Below, piece by piece: positions 8,273 to 15,961 of a DNA stretch of 57,886 bases. The notes beneath the pieces were generated by a model, which had not been told where the DNA came from, searched no databases, and saw only the letters and a list, made by a program, of their open reading frames with translations. This stretch comes from G020350405 sp964513655 (GTDB lineage Bacteria > Planctomycetota > Phycisphaerae > Sedimentisphaerales > Anaerobacaceae), in contig CAZENQ010000010.1 of NCBI GenBank assembly GCA_964513655.1, positions 1-57,886 on the forward strand, given 5' to 3'. Within the stretch, counting starts at the first letter, position 1; each line of letters begins with the position of its first letter. Position numbers and translations under genes: made by a program.

Positions 8273-9454
8273 CTAATTCGCAATTTTAAGTTCCCTGTGT
8301 TTGGCCAGAATATCATCAGCAAGTCTTTCTAACGCCGCAAAATCATCGTCCTTAGGATGTCCTTTTGCTATTACCGGCTCAAGAATTTCCACCTTAAGGT
8401 TCGAAATCAATCCCGCAAGTTGCTCCACCATCTTGCCGCCCCATCCATACGAACCAATAATCGAAACAAATTTTGTCTTTGGCCGAAGCGCGTTTGCCAA
8501 AACCGCCGCATGACTCACCACAGGATGCGCCCCCGCCAGCACCGTCGAACAGCCAAGAACAATCGTGGCTGCATCTACAAGCGAAATCGCTAATTTGCCT
8601 ATATCCGTCACCGGCAGGTCAAATTGCTTAACCGTAATACCCCTTTCTATCAAGGCGTCCACAAAATATTCAACCATCTTTCTCGTACTGCCGTGCATCG
8701 AAACAAACGGCAGCACAACTTCGTTCTTAACCTCGTCGCTCACCCATTCCTTGTAGGCATTGATAATAAATTCGGGCTTATCATAGACCGGCCCGTGACT
8801 TGTCGCAATCATATCTATCTGCAGGCCTTTTATCTTCTCGAGATTTTTTTTTATAGGCGTCCTGAACGGCATCATTATCTCTGCATAGTAGCGCTTGGCC
8901 GCCTCATAAACAGTTGCCTCGTCCTCCACAAATAAACTGCTCGTTGCAAAATGTGAGCCGAAGAAATCACACGGGAAAAATATCTTGTCCTCCTGCAGAT
9001 ACGTACCTAATGTCTCAGGCCAGTGAACCCAGGGAATATAAACAAACTGCAGAGTCTTATCGCCTAATGAAAGCGTCTCGCCATCATCAATCGTGATAAA
9101 TCTGTCCTCGCTGATATCCAACAAATCAATCAGCATAGCCTTGCACTTGGGATTCGTTACCACTTTAGCATCAGGATAAAGCATCAGCACATCAGGTATG
9201 CTGCCGGAGTGGTCCTGTTCGGCATGATGGGCAATAACATAATCAATTCTATCGACGCCGGTTTTGACAAGATTATCTATCAGTACCTCCGTCTTCGTGG
9301 GGTCGACTGTATCCAACAGGGCTGTTTTTTCACTACCCGCCACCAAATAAGCATTATAGCTTGTCCCATCCGGCAGTGGAATCAACTCATCAAACAGTCT
9401 TCTATCCCAGTCCACCGCCCCCACTGAGTAAATATTCGCTTTTAGCTGCCTCAT
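8273..9454 (-). CDS. fprA: FprA-type flavodiiron protein (O2/NO reductase)
   Basis: The 393 residues comprise an N-terminal metallo-beta-lactamase-like diiron domain and a C-terminal flavodoxin domain, the minimal A-type architecture. The diiron ligands begin with HAEQDH (H77, E79, D81, H82) and continue with PWVHWPETLG, CDFFGSHFA and the later TSHGPVYD. The flavodoxin domain begins near LPFVSMHGSTRKMVEY. The protein reduces O2 to water or NO to N2O using electrons from rubredoxin or a flavin reductase. GGAAGGAAG just before the ATG supports the start. The free rubredoxin and flavin reductase genes downstream complete the electron chain. Confidence 0.96.
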   Translation of the reverse strand: MRQLKANIYSVGAVDWDRRLFDELIPLPDGTSYNAYLVAGSEKTALLDTVDPTKTEVLIDNLVKTGVDRIDYVIAHHAEQDHSGSIPDVLMLYPDAKVVTNPKCKAMLIDLLDISEDRFITIDDGETLSLGDKTLQFVYIPWVHWPETLGTYLQEDKIFFPCDFFGSHFATSSLFVEDEATVYEAAKRYYAEIMMPFRTPIKKNLEKIKGLQIDMIATSHGPVYDKPEFIINAYKEWVSDEVKNEVVLPFVSMHGSTRKMVEYFVDALIERGITVKQFDLPVTDIGKLAISLVDAATIVLGCSTVLAGAHPVVSHAAVLANALRPKTKFVSIIGSYGWGGKMVEQLAGLISNLKVEILEPVIAKGHPKDDDFAALERLADDILAKHRELKIAN

Positions 9455-9552
9455 CTTCCTTCCTTAAACTGTTTGAACTAAGATACGCTGTCGACGAACT
9501 CTACTGTCAAACCTGCCCGATTTCCATATCTCAACACTCTGCCGTTCAAGTG

Positions 9553-9587
9553 ACATCTATAATGACCGCTCAGGCCATACTGGTCAA
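9553..9587 (-). promoter_or_regulatory. Possible internal promoter before fprA
   Basis: On the minus strand TTGACC (9582-9587) is followed after 18 bases by ATTATA (9558-9563), in the 184-base gap between tpx and fprA. The region also contains GACC...GGTC as an inverted repeat. A second promoter for the downstream part of the cluster would fit the long gap, but the -10 match is mediocre. Confidence 0.3.
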
Positions 9588-9638
9588 TCGGGGACAACCC
9601 TACTTATTTCATAGGGGAAAACACTATAGACGTGCCTC

Positions 9639-10154
9639 TCAGACCAATTCTTTAGCCGCTATAAGGGCCGCCTCGTAGTCCGGCTCAGAGCTCAACTCGT
9701 CCACAATCTCTAAGTAATGGATAACACCCTTGCGGTCCACCACAAATACCGACCGGGCAAGCAGACGAAGACCCTTTATAAGCACTCCGAACGCCTCGCC
9801 GAACGATGCGCTGCGGTGGTCTGAGAATGTTTCAACGTTCTTAACATCTGCAGCTACACACCACCGGTCCTGTGCAAAAGGTAGATCCATACTGACCGCC
9901 ATAACCACCACATCGCTGCCCAAAGCTGCTGCATCTTCGTTGAATTTGCGTGTCATTATATTGCACACCGACGTATCAAGTGAAGGCAGCGACGAGATAA
10001 TACATACCCTGCCCCGGAACGAGGAAAGCTTAACAGGTTTTAAATCTTTGCCTACTACCTCACAGTCAGGTGCGACATCCCCAGCTTTAAGCTCATCGCC
10101 GAGTAATGTCAGCGGCTCGCCCTTCATGGTCACCAGGCCTTCTCGCTCTTTCAT
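9639..10154 (-). CDS. tpx: Thiol peroxidase (peroxiredoxin, Tpx type)
   Basis: Starting at 10154 (MKEREGLVTMKGEPLTLLG, AAGGAG upstream), the protein is about 171 residues, the usual Tpx length. The N-terminal GxPLTLLG with GDVAPDCEV is typical. The peroxidatic cysteine lies in PSLDTSVCNIMTRKFN and the resolving cysteine in DLPFAQDRWC, spaced as in atypical 2-Cys Tpx. It reduces H2O2 and organic peroxides with thioredoxin. It sits between rubrerythrin and the flavodiiron gene, in a cluster devoted to oxygen damage. Confidence 0.94.
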   Translation of the reverse strand: MKEREGLVTMKGEPLTLLGDELKAGDVAPDCEVVGKDLKPVKLSSFRGRVCIISSLPSLDTSVCNIMTRKFNEDAAALGSDVVVMAVSMDLPFAQDRWCVAADVKNVETFSDHRSASFGEAFGVLIKGLRLLARSVFVVDRKGVIHYLEIVDELSSEPDYEAALIAAKELV

Positions 10155-10282
10155 GACTCTCTCCTTAAATCTCAATTTCTAATGGCTATAGCGGCTATAC
10201 TAACAGTAACGCATCCGCGCTTCTTGGCCGAACAAAAGCTTCTTATTGATTATAAGCGGCGACCAAACAATGACAAGGCTGT

Positions 10283-10855
10283 TCAGTAATTGGTCGCTTC
10301 CAATTCGTAATAGCTTCGCGGATGTGCACAGGCAGGGCAAACATCCGGCGCCTCCGGCCCCTCGTGAACATATCCGCAGTTCCTGCACACCCATCTTGCC
10401 GATTTCGACTTCTTAAAAACAGTCCCCTCCGTTATATTATTCGCAAGCGCCAGATATCTCTGCTCATGCCGCTTCTCCGCAATTGCAATATTTCTGAACA
10501 CATTGGCAATCTCGGCAAAACCCTCCTTGTCTGCGACCTCTGCAAAGCCGGGGTACATCTCCGTATGCTCATAATGTTCACCTGCCGCCGCCGCCTTTAA
10601 ATTCGAAAGCGTATCACCTATGACGCCGGCCGGAAACGACGCACTAACCTCAGCCTCGCCGCCTTCCAAAAACTTGAACTCCCGCTTCGCATGCTCCTTC
10701 TCCTGGTTCGCTGTCTCCTCAAATATGGCCGCTATTTGTTCGTAGCCCTCCTTGCGGGCCTGGCTGGCAAAATAGTTATATCGGTTCCTCGCCTGAGACT
10801 CGCCCGCAAACCCAGCCAATAGATTCTTCTCCGTTTGACTACCTTTAAGTTTCAT
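10283..10855 (-). CDS. rbr: Rubrerythrin
   Basis: The 190-residue protein has the full rubrerythrin layout. The N-terminal diiron four-helix domain contains GFAGESQARNRYNYFA, FEETANQEKEHAKREF and NIAIAEKRHEQRY. It is followed by a C-terminal rubredoxin-like domain with VCRNCGYVHEG and CPACAHPRSYYE. Rubrerythrin reduces hydrogen peroxide to water in anaerobes, taking electrons from rubredoxin. It is the first gene after the Fur/PerR-like regulator (55-base gap), the usual arrangement of a PerR-controlled peroxide operon. Confidence 0.97.
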   Translation of the reverse strand: MKLKGSQTEKNLLAGFAGESQARNRYNYFASQARKEGYEQIAAIFEETANQEKEHAKREFKFLEGGEAEVSASFPAGVIGDTLSNLKAAAAGEHYEHTEMYPGFAEVADKEGFAEIANVFRNIAIAEKRHEQRYLALANNITEGTVFKKSKSARWVCRNCGYVHEGPEAPDVCPACAHPRSYYELEATNY

Positions 10856-10910
10856 GACAGACCTGCCTTTCTCAAAACGTCAACCTTTAAGCTCCGGTAT
10901 ACAGCCGCAA

Positions 10911-11375
10911 CTAACGTCCTTCCCTGCATAAATCGCATATCCCTTCAAAATACACAGCTTTCTTCAATACCACAAATCTATCCTTGATACTTCCGGGGAT
11001 TTTGACATTGTCAAAAGCTTTATGATGAAAGTCAATAATTCTTTTGCATTTCAGACATTTAAAATGCTGGTGGTTAGCTAGATTCCCGTCAAACCTCTTG
11101 GCGTCACCCGAGCCCTCCACAACAGATGCCGTGCCAATCTCGCTCAAAGAAAGCAATGTCCTGTTCACGGTATCCAGCGATATATTGGGGAAAACCTCTC
11201 TTACCCTCTGATAGACAACCTCCGCCGAAGGATGCTCCTCCATCTCAAGCAGCACTTTGTAAACCGCCGTCCGCTGCGGCGTTACCTTCAGTCCCGCCGC
11301 ACGACACCTCGCCGCAAAGGCATCCATCTCCACCTTAGTTCCATCACCCCTCCCCCCACCGCTTTTGCCTAACAT
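10911..11375 (-). CDS. Fur-family regulator, PerR-like
   Basis: The 154-residue protein has the Fur winged helix (CRAAGLKVTPQRTAVYKVL, with VYQRVREVFPNISLDTVNRTL as recognition region) and a metal-binding dimer domain. The two structural zinc CxxC motifs are present (FKCLKCKRI and GICDLCRE). The regulatory-site stretch reads KRFDGN then HQHFK; an Asp in that position is typical of PerR, where Fur usually has Glu, so peroxide sensing is likely. The product probably represses its own gene and the rubrerythrin cluster. AAGGTG before the ATG supports the start. Confidence 0.9.
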   Translation of the reverse strand: MLGKSGGGRGDGTKVEMDAFAARCRAAGLKVTPQRTAVYKVLLEMEEHPSAEVVYQRVREVFPNISLDTVNRTLLSLSEIGTASVVEGSGDAKRFDGNLANHQHFKCLKCKRIIDFHHKAFDNVKIPGSIKDRFVVLKKAVYFEGICDLCREGR

Positions 11376-11454
11376 AAATCACCTTCCACCAAAGCCACTT
11401 CAATCGTGCTTTGCAATTCCCTTACACACATCACCGTCGCAAACTTCGACAGCT

Positions 11455-11498
11455 TATATCATATTCGCTACGATATAGTAGTTGTTCCTGTTTGTCAA
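11455..11498 (-). promoter_or_regulatory. Promoter of the perR-like/rubrerythrin cluster with overlapping palindrome
   Basis: On the minus strand TTGACA (11493-11498) is followed after exactly 17 bases by TATCGT (11470-11475). The -10 region lies inside an inverted repeat, TATATC (11455-11460) and GATATA (11472-11477), spaced 11 bases apart. A Fur/PerR-type protein is encoded about 80 bases downstream, so this is a good candidate for an autoregulatory operator. It is AT-rich but not a perfect match to the Bacillus PerR box. Confidence 0.6.
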
Positions 11499-11636
11499 CA
11501 ACTTTTTTGAATTTTTTCAAAGTTTTTTTGCTCTCAATTCACAAGTTCCTTTCACAAAAGAGCTTGCGCAGCTTTCAAAAACCGGCACAAATATGCACTT
11601 TGAGTGTCCGTCACGCTCCTTAAAGACCTAAAACAG

Positions 11637-11666
11637 TTGACAGCTTATGTAACAAGCTGCTACATT
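11637..11666 (+). promoter_or_regulatory. Promoter of tRNA-Arg
   Basis: A perfect -35 TTGACA (11637-11642) is followed after 18 bases by TACATT (11661-11666), 61 bases before the mature tRNA start. The rest of 11376-11727 is the two divergent leaders; I see no gene in it. Confidence 0.6.
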
Positions 11667-11727
11667 GAAGGCACTTAGAGATTTTTGCTGGATTCCTAAC
11701 TCCGGCTTATTGCACAAAGGCCCTTTG

Positions 11728-11801
11728 GCGCCCGTAGCTCAGTAGGATAGAGCATCGGTTTCCTAAACCGAAGGCCGCAGGTTCGAATCCTGCCGGGCGT
11801 A
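11728..11801 (+). tRNA. tRNA-Arg (anticodon CCU)
   Basis: The 74 bases fold as a cloverleaf. The acceptor arms GCGCCCG and CGGGCGT pair, with one G-U. The D arm is AGCTCAGTAGGATAGAGC. The anticodon stem TCGGT/ACCGA encloses loop TTCCTAA, giving anticodon CCT, which reads AGG. The T arm is GCAGGTTCGAATCCTGC. The discriminator is A and no CCA is encoded. A tyrosine recombinase gene ends 10 bases beyond its 3' end, the usual arrangement at a tRNA integration site. Confidence 0.94.
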
Positions 11802-11811
11802 TTTTTCTAAG

Positions 11812-12585
11812 TCATTTGTAGTCAGGAGGTTGTGATTTTGAACCGGAGACCGAGGTCTGCGATTTAGAGTCAAATTTGCCCGAGTGGGTCAGTTTTGGGT
11901 CAGTCGGTCTACGATCGAGGTCAAATTGTCTGTCACCCACTCCTGCTCCAGATAGGTATTTGCTTCCCACACACCTTGCACTTTCGAGGTCTACTTCTTG
12001 CACGACTATGTAATACTTCATCGTCGTTTCCAGACTAGCGTGGCCAGCAAGCTTCTGAACAACAGGTGCTGGCAGCTGGCGAGCCCAGTTTGTAATACAG
12101 GACCGCCGGAAGTCGTGAATAGTGCAATGAGAAATGCCAGCCCGACGGCGAATTACTTTGAGGCTTCGCAGGACATTGTTAATCAAATCCTTCTCTTGTG
12201 ACCATTTACCCTTCCCGACCAACTCCATTACGTGAGCGTATCGTTCAGCCGTTAGGAAAACATATGGCACCCTTTCAGGAGCCTTCTCTTGCCGCTGAGT
12301 CAAAAGCCCCGTCATTTCCTGGCACAGTGGAATGTGGCGAATCTCGTGGTCTTTCGGCTCCCACGGAACCAGTGACTTGGAATTCCTTTTGGCCGATACA
12401 CGCACAATTGCCTGCTCGAAATCTATATCCGCCCAGGTGAGATGACGCGCTTCGTCCAATCTTAATCCGGTCGTGTAGAGCAAAGAGAGAAATACTTTCC
12501 ACTTGAGCGTTGGCGAGGCATCTATCAACGTTAAGAATCCTAGAATCCGTTTCATAACCTCGCAAAGCAGCGTTATCAGTATCAA
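11812..12585 (-). pseudogene. Tyrosine recombinase/integrase, N-terminally truncated
   Basis: The frame encodes only the catalytic domain of a phage-type integrase: R42 in TTGLRLDEARHLTW, H157-x-x-R160 in HDFRRS, H182 in LAGHASLETT and the nucleophile candidate Y191/Y192 in TMKYY. The core-binding N-terminal domain (normally 100-150 residues) is missing and is not visible upstream, where a MazG fragment follows. The gene lies immediately downstream of the tRNA-Arg 3' end and points towards it, as integrases at tRNA attachment sites do. It is best read as the remnant of an integrated element; the catalytic residues themselves are intact. Confidence 0.75.
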
Positions 12586-12662
12586 AAACAGCTATTGTTC
12601 AGGTTATGAAATGGGCTGTAGGAATATTAAAATGAATCTCCAGAAAAGTTTAAAAAGGATTA

Positions 12663-12986
12663 TCAGTTTATGTACTGAGCTGTGGAACACATCAGGCATG
12701 AACTGGATTGCGGAAACTGAGTACACAAGAAGCTAATACCAAGAAGATACATAAGGAAGTACAGCATTGATAACCTGTACATATGTGACCGCCCAAACGC
12801 TCGGAGATTGGATGATGCAATCTTTTCAAATCTTACTATTATATTCTTTTTATCTTCGGCTGCCAAGGCGGTAGCGAGTTCGCCAACCTCTTCTATAAAC
12901 CACATGAAGGTGGCGGGGACTCCTCTTTCTCGATCACGTTTCTCGTATTTTTTCGAGATTAGCTCTTGAAATTCGCTAATGCGCAT
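12663..12986 (-). pseudogene. MazG-like nucleotide pyrophosphohydrolase, 3' part replaced
   Basis: From the ATG at 12986 the first ~40 residues (MRISEFQELISKKYEKRDRE and then TFMWFIEEVGELATAL) match the start of MazG-type pyrophosphohydrolases, including the EExxE motif that binds Mg. After about residue 50 the family's EFADVL-like helix is absent, and the rest (RSHMYRLSMLYFLMYLL onwards) is unrelated to the family. The gene begins 16 bases after the Rrf2 stop, probably an original operon. The change lies next to the truncated integrase, so element insertion or deletion probably removed the true 3' end. Confidence 0.55.
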
Positions 12987-13002
12987 TGTCTCGCTGAATG
13001 AA

Positions 13003-13401
13003 TTAGCCTTCGAGCAAGTCGGTGAGCTTTGCTTTTTGGAAGACACTTTTGGCCTGAGCGATTGCTTTTTGGTAGTTTTTCTCGGCTCTTGCGGCGAATT
13101 TCTCTCCTCGCGCCTGCTCCATCAGGTTCAATTGGCTGATCATGGGTCCTTCAACAGCTTCTATAATCTGTAGCATTGTGATTTTCTTTGCTGGTTGAGC
13201 GAGGTTGAAGCCGCCGCGGGGTCCTCTTTTGCTGCGTAGTACGTTTGCCCTGACCAGCTGCTGCAGTATCTTAAGCAAGTATTCCGACGGTATGTTGTAT
13301 TTCTTAGATACGCTTTGGGATAGAACGATCCCTTGCTTTTGGTTCTGGGCAATGTAGCCGACTGCCAGTATTGCATAACCTGTTGACCTACTGATTCTCA
13401 T
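13003..13401 (-). CDS. Rrf2-family transcriptional regulator, cysteine-free
   Basis: The 132-residue protein has the Rrf2 winged helix: MRISRSTGYAILAVGYIAQ, then YNIPSEYLLKILQQLVRANV, and the wing with KRGPRGGFNLAQPAKKITM followed by QIIEAVEG. The sequence contains no cysteine at all, so it cannot bind an Fe-S cluster in the IscR/NsrR way. It must sense something else or act as a constitutive DNA-binding protein. AAAGGAGG before the ATG is a strong ribosome site. The partner gene downstream is the damaged MazG homologue. Confidence 0.88.
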   Translation of the reverse strand: MRISRSTGYAILAVGYIAQNQKQGIVLSQSVSKKYNIPSEYLLKILQQLVRANVLRSKRGPRGGFNLAQPAKKITMLQIIEAVEGPMISQLNLMEQARGEKFAARAEKNYQKAIAQAKSVFQKAKLTDLLEG

Positions 13402-13468
13402 TTTGAGCCTCCTTTGAAAAGGACCAATAATATAAGGGTTTTTCTACAATTCCAGTAATTTCCGACAT

Positions 13469-13497
13469 ATTATACGCCTATCGGCGGGACTTGTTAT
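13469..13497 (-). promoter_or_regulatory. Promoter of the Rrf2 gene
   Basis: On the minus strand ATAACA (13492-13497) is followed after 17 bases by a perfect TATAAT (13469-13474), about 68 bases before the Rrf2 start codon. Confidence 0.55.
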
Positions 13498-13499
13498 CT

Positions 13500-14390
13500 G
13501 TTATCAGGGAATCTCTGATTTTAGGTGCATACGTTATCAAATCACTCCCAAAATTACAAGTATTTTCTGGTGTTTCGTGCGGCTCTTGTCAGCAAAACCC
13601 GTAAAACACCGTAGTTTTCCCTTGCAAACAGGCGCTGACTCATTGTCTGCACGTACCTCAACCATAGCCTCCCTCTCAAAAAAAGTTTTTGAGGAGGAGC
13701 CAAACTGTAGTTCGTGTAGGTCTGGTCCTGTGCTTCTCCGACTCTTACCATTGCACAATTGCAAGGCCGATTCTAGAGGTTACCAAGCAGGCTTCTCACC
13801 TACTGACCCAAGTCGACTTGGTGGAAAAGCAGGAATTCCGCCATGGGTTGCTCCATCTTTCCTAAGATGCCTTTCAATTTCTCAGGGTAAGTCAACAACC
13901 TCTTAGTGTGTCGGCACTTCAGGATTACTCAGGTAGAAACATCGCTCTTGGTGAATTGACCATCTATTAGTCGCCATATTGTCAATGAGTTCACATCATG
14001 TAGTGGTTGCGGCAACATGAATTGTGGGAAGTTCTGATAGCAGACCGGTCACAAGAAGCGCTTGATAGCTCCGGTTCCCACGGAGGTAAAGCGACCGTCA
14101 TTGTGTTCCCAAGTCCTCTCAACATGCTGTAGCGACTGATTGAGCTTCCAAAAACAACCTTACAAACTGGTTTATATTATCTCTTGCGTCAATTAGGCTT
14201 TTTCAGGAGATGATGTTTCGGATAACCGAAAGGTTCTTAATTCGTAAGAAATCTGAACCATCCTCTCAGTGAGGGAGCTGAGCGATGCCCGTTGGTTGCT
14301 ACTTTACTCGTTGACTTATTGACGCAATACAGCCAGATGCGCGGAGTAATCGGTTTCTTGAACCTATTGAGGCTCCATCGTCGAAAGTAA
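13500..14390. other. About 0.9 kb without a recognisable gene
   Basis: No frame on either strand gives a recognisable product. Short frames exist (for example 13577-13906 on the plus strand) but lack family motifs and ribosome sites. A small perfect hairpin, TTTCGG-ATAA-CCGAAA, lies at 14216-14231. The stretch lies between the tRNA-linked remnants and the orphan RHS fragment and may be decayed mobile DNA. Confidence 0.5.
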
Positions 14391-14391
14391 A

Positions 14392-14628
14392 TCAGTCAGT
14401 CTCCAGTAAACAATAACAATATCTTGCTCTATAGTAATACAGGCCGGTGTTCGGATCGTCGCGTCTGGCGGTGAAGAAATGCGGGTTGTTGACGTCACTG
14501 GTGCAACTCGGCTCGCCGAAGACATCATACGAATAGCGTTCCACGATTACTCTATTAACGTTTGAAAGAGCTATAACAGAGCCGACCCCCTCAAGGTAGT
14601 TCACTGGTGTGTATTCGAGATTCAGCAT
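14392..14628 (-). pseudogene. Orphan fragment of an RHS core of a different lineage
   Basis: The 78-residue frame contains RHS core sequence: GVGSVIALSN, VERYSYDVFGEPSC, NPHFFTARRDDPNTG and LYYYRARYC. It stops shortly after RARY, without the DPxG site or a tip. The wording (VERYSYDVFGEP, FFTARRDDPNTGLYYYRARY) differs clearly from the core repeated in the tip array (SYAYDAYGNAHTFSP, HYYLRARYYSPATGRF), so it comes from another RHS gene. Its ATG shares one base with the stop of the response-regulator gene. It is not likely to be functional. Confidence 0.75.
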
Positions 14629-15344
14629 TATGGAACGTATCTAACGGCGAGCTTCCACCCGATTCCTCGCACTGACTTAATTATCTGGGGTCGCGAGGGA
14701 TCAGGCTCAATGATTTTCCGAAGTTTGCTTACATTAACATCGAATGTCCTGCCTCCTTGGTCGGCAGGTGTGCATACGGAATCAGCCCATATGTAAGATT
14801 GAGATAGTTCTTTTCTGGAAATCACGCGCTCGGGATTGTCCAGAAAGTACTTTAGCAGGTCCGCCAAAATACCTGGTAGTTGTCGGACAATTCCTTCTCG
14901 GCATACTTCTCTTCGATCAAGATCAACCAAGGTGTCTTTCAGTTTAAATCTATTACGACGGGACCATCCTAACCTGCCGTTTTGTAAGCGAGTTCGTATG
15001 CGCTTTATCAAGACTTGTGATGATACTTGCTGAGCGACAACCACGTCATGCACTAAGCAATCGAAAAGTTTCTCCTCCACATTTGCTCTAAATTTGTCCA
15101 TCAGCACCATTAGAATGACACCGCGGTTGTTGGATCGGGTAGCACGACAAAAGCTGAATGCAGCGTGGCCCACAGAATCAAAGTGCACAAGGACTAAATC
15201 ATACCGGTACTTGACGACCTTCTTCATTGCCATAGCTACGTCTCGCGCTTTGTGCAGTACCCACCCCACGGACTCGAGCTTGCAAGAAAGGTGCGCTCGC
15301 CTCCGATAGTCACGGCCAACATATAAAGCAAGTTCTGTGGACAT
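14628..15344 (-). CDS. OmpR-type winged-helix response regulator with degenerate receiver domain
   Basis: The C-terminal ~100 residues are a clear OmpR/PhoB DNA-binding domain: DTLVDLDRREVCREG, LLKYFLDNPERVISRKEL and the end VNVSKLRKIIEPDP followed by SVRGIGWKL. The N-terminal ~120 residues keep the length and pattern of a receiver domain. However, the phosphoacceptor position in YDLVLVHFDSVG is His54 instead of Asp, and the acidic pocket near residue 10 is reduced to one Asp. It may therefore work without phosphorylation. No sensor kinase is adjacent. It is divergent from the sigma-like gene at 15962. Confidence 0.8.
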   Translation of the reverse strand: MSTELALYVGRDYRRRAHLSCKLESVGWVLHKARDVAMAMKKVVKYRYDLVLVHFDSVGHAAFSFCRATRSNNRGVILMVLMDKFRANVEEKLFDCLVHDVVVAQQVSSQVLIKRIRTRLQNGRLGWSRRNRFKLKDTLVDLDRREVCREGIVRQLPGILADLLKYFLDNPERVISRKELSQSYIWADSVCTPADQGGRTFDVNVSKLRKIIEPDPSRPQIIKSVRGIGWKLAVRYVP

Positions 15345-15961
15345 TCTCCCTCCAGACGTACCGTCTGTTCATTAATACACGTACTCTCTCCAACCGCTAA
15401 GAACTGCGCGGCAGCTGTTTCGCCCCCGCCCCCGTGACAATCATGTTCAGAAGCCTTTCTGTTGCGACCGCAAAGCTGTAACCAGTAGTTAGATGTAATA
15501 ATTCCCCATGGCTAGAAATAACATCGTCATTTGAGGCGATTTACATGACTGTAAATATAAAAAAACTCCTATTTGCCAGTAGTAGGCCAGAATTTGTCAT
15601 ATGCTTTCCTTCTTCCACACGCACATCGTCCAAGGCGAACCAAAAGGTCGGCCGATTACGACTATGGTCAGAAACGCAAAATCAGGTTTTCTTACGCTCA
15701 AAAAGGCTTTTTTTCTTTTTATCATCTTTTTTACTAATGCCCCCCTCCAGTCTTGTCGAAGCATATCAGGTCTTAGTTTTTCCACAAAGGGTGGGAAGTA
15801 GGGAGATTTCAAGCAGTCAAAACAGGGATCCAGACCATATACAGCAGTACCCCAGCGGACCGACGAAGGGGTGTTGTAAAAATTCGGATTTATTGCGCTG
15901 GTTCGGTGGTTTTTGTTATTGAACGTACATATGCTTCAACAGAAAGGGGGCGGACGCTCAG
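15345..15961. other. Divergent intergenic region between the response regulator and the sigma-like gene
   Basis: I see no supported gene in these 617 bases. A plus-strand frame at 15545-15922 has no family motif. T-rich tracts occur near 15705-15730. AAAGGGGG at about 15943-15950 probably serves as the ribosome site for the sigma-like gene. Confidence 0.45.

Noticed and set aside
13577..13906. Plus-strand frame of 109 codons in the gene-poor region
   Set aside because: No recognisable motif or start signals; several short frames on both strands overlap here.
15545..15922. Plus-strand frame of 125 codons between the response regulator and the sigma-like gene
   Set aside because: No motif, no ribosome site, low-complexity T-rich coding; most likely chance.
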